From contig NZ_CP040078.1 in assembly GCF_005280735.1 (NCBI RefSeq), forward strand, positions 3,631,251 to 3,695,250: a stretch of 64,000 nt of DNA, in the 5' to 3' direction. Source of the stretch: Trinickia violacea. Lineage in GTDB: Bacteria > Pseudomonadota > Gammaproteobacteria > Burkholderiales > Burkholderiaceae. The translations under genes and the position numbers were made by a program. Under the pieces are notes generated by a model. The model saw nothing but the letters and a program-made list of their open reading frames with translations, searched no databases and had not been told where the DNA came from. Each line of letters starts with the position of its first letter. Positions within the stretch are counted from its first letter, which is position 1. This document shows positions 63,350 to 64,000 of this stretch, piece after piece.

Positions 63350-63658
63350 CTATGCGGCGCCCTCCGTTTCGAGGGCTGTCAGCAGGACATTCGTTTGTTC
63401 CAGCAAGGTCGCGTAATAGGCGGCAGGCAAGGCGACATCGTCGGTGAATGACAGGACCGTTTCGACGCCCCGCCGGAATTGCGTGGTGACTGCGGTGCGT
63501 TGCGCGATGCTCAATTGCGGCAGCACGGCGTCGACGAACTGGCACAAAACCAGCATCCGAGCCCCGAAGCGCAGAGCGGCCTGGCCGTTCGACTCCGTAA
63601 GTCGCTCCACCGACTTCAATATTTGCTCAGCCCGATCCGGTTGGCTCGACTCGATCAA
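63350..63658 (-). CDS. Small helical protein of unknown function
   Basis: 102 residues if translation begins at the TTG preceded by CGGAG (six bases away); the frame is open 23 codons further to a GTG without a ribosome site. The sequence is soluble and mostly helical (SSQPDRAEQILKSVERLTESNGQAALRFGARMLVLCQFVDAVLPQLSIAQRTAVTTQFRRGVETVLSF). I do not recognise it. A strong terminator follows. It is convergent with the diguanylate cyclase gene. Confidence 0.55.
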   Translation of the reverse strand: MIESSQPDRAEQILKSVERLTESNGQAALRFGARMLVLCQFVDAVLPQLSIAQRTAVTTQFRRGVETVLSFTDDVALPAAYYATLLEQTNVLLTALETEGAA

Positions 63659-64000
63659 AACGACTCCGGTGCAGCGGAAGAAGCGACGATTAACGCATGG
63701 ATCATCCTTCAAGCCGCTTTCGTGCACAACGGATAATGGCTTAACGCTAATTCGGGAAAGGTGGAATTTTTTGTAGGGATTTTCTTAGGCCGGGGAAGGT
63801 GTGGGTGCGGAGTATGGACAGTGGCCATCTCTCGCCGTGAGGGGGGACTCTCGCATGAGGATCGATTCAAGGGGCAGCCTCGGCCAACTTGAGACAATCA
63901 AAGACGACCTGTAGATGGTTGACAATCGCTAGAATACACACGGCGTCAAAGCACTCAATAAAACGCTACAGATAATAATCTGACCACAATGCGGGGAAAA
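63659..64000. other. Right-edge non-coding stretch
   Basis: I see no supportable gene here. The last ~80 bases are AT-rich and could be the promoter region of a gene beyond the window, with TTGACA at about 63919, but no properly spaced -10 box follows it. Confidence 0.4.

Noticed and set aside
63919..63935. TTGACA followed by TAGAAT near the right edge as a sigma-70 promoter.
   Set aside because: Only five bases separate them; a working spacer is about 17.

Overview
The window looks like a stretch of chromosome from a high-GC betaproteobacterium of the Burkholderiaceae (Burkholderia, Paraburkholderia or a close relative). The reasons are the GC-rich codon use, the catB-catA-catC order with a divergent catR, the many LysR-type regulators and DHA2-type exporters, and the IorAB-type oxidoreductase. 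This assignment is by eye, not by search. I see no rRNA, tRNA, CRISPR array, insertion sequence or phage module. Nearly all of the DNA is compact, intact coding sequence.

Layout. 1-2315: a polar amino-acid ABC transporter (ATPase, permease, binding protein) with the start of a C45-type acyltransferase or hydrolase running off the left edge. 2483-6104: the catechol ortho-cleavage operon (catB, catA, catC) and divergent catR, with a textbook ATAC-N7-GTAT operator. 6123-12880: a LprI-like exported protein, a LysR/SDR divergent pair, a GapN-like aldehyde dehydrogenase, a DUF1989 protein and a stand-alone NuoN. 12908-22797: a Fur-box TonB receptor, a LysE exporter, an ECF sigma/anti-sigma pair with a Gln/Pro-rich exported protein, an XRE/MmyB regulator, a carboxymuconolactone-decarboxylase-like protein behind a perfect palindrome, a membrane protein and alanine racemase. 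22887-30351: IorAB, an MHS transporter, an AraC regulator, a K+-channel-like TrkA-N protein and a small protein behind a hairpin-rich leader.

30352-39500: an AT-rich 600-bp region with repeated CCAATT/AATTGG motifs, a large secreted protein with a putative glycoside hydrolase domain, a periplasmic prolyl oligopeptidase, a DUF1801 protein, and a three-gene motor-like operon. That operon encodes a cyclic-nucleotide-binding protein whose C-terminal half resembles FliG, then MotA-like and MotB-like stator proteins. Upstream lies a close match to a sigma-28 (FliA) promoter. This is the most interesting unit in the window: it looks like a ligand-responsive accessory stator/rotor module.

39501-53744: three DHA2 exporters, a Vgb-like/ABC/AttH-like export cassette, a GNAT, a PEBP protein, a LysR regulator and a VapBC-type pair. 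53939-64000: a DedA-PAP2-LssY fusion whose PAP2 part lacks its nucleophilic histidine, a DedA-rhodanese fusion, a dialkylglycine-decarboxylase-like aminotransferase with a divergent LysR, oligopeptidase A, a membrane diguanylate cyclase and a small unknown protein.
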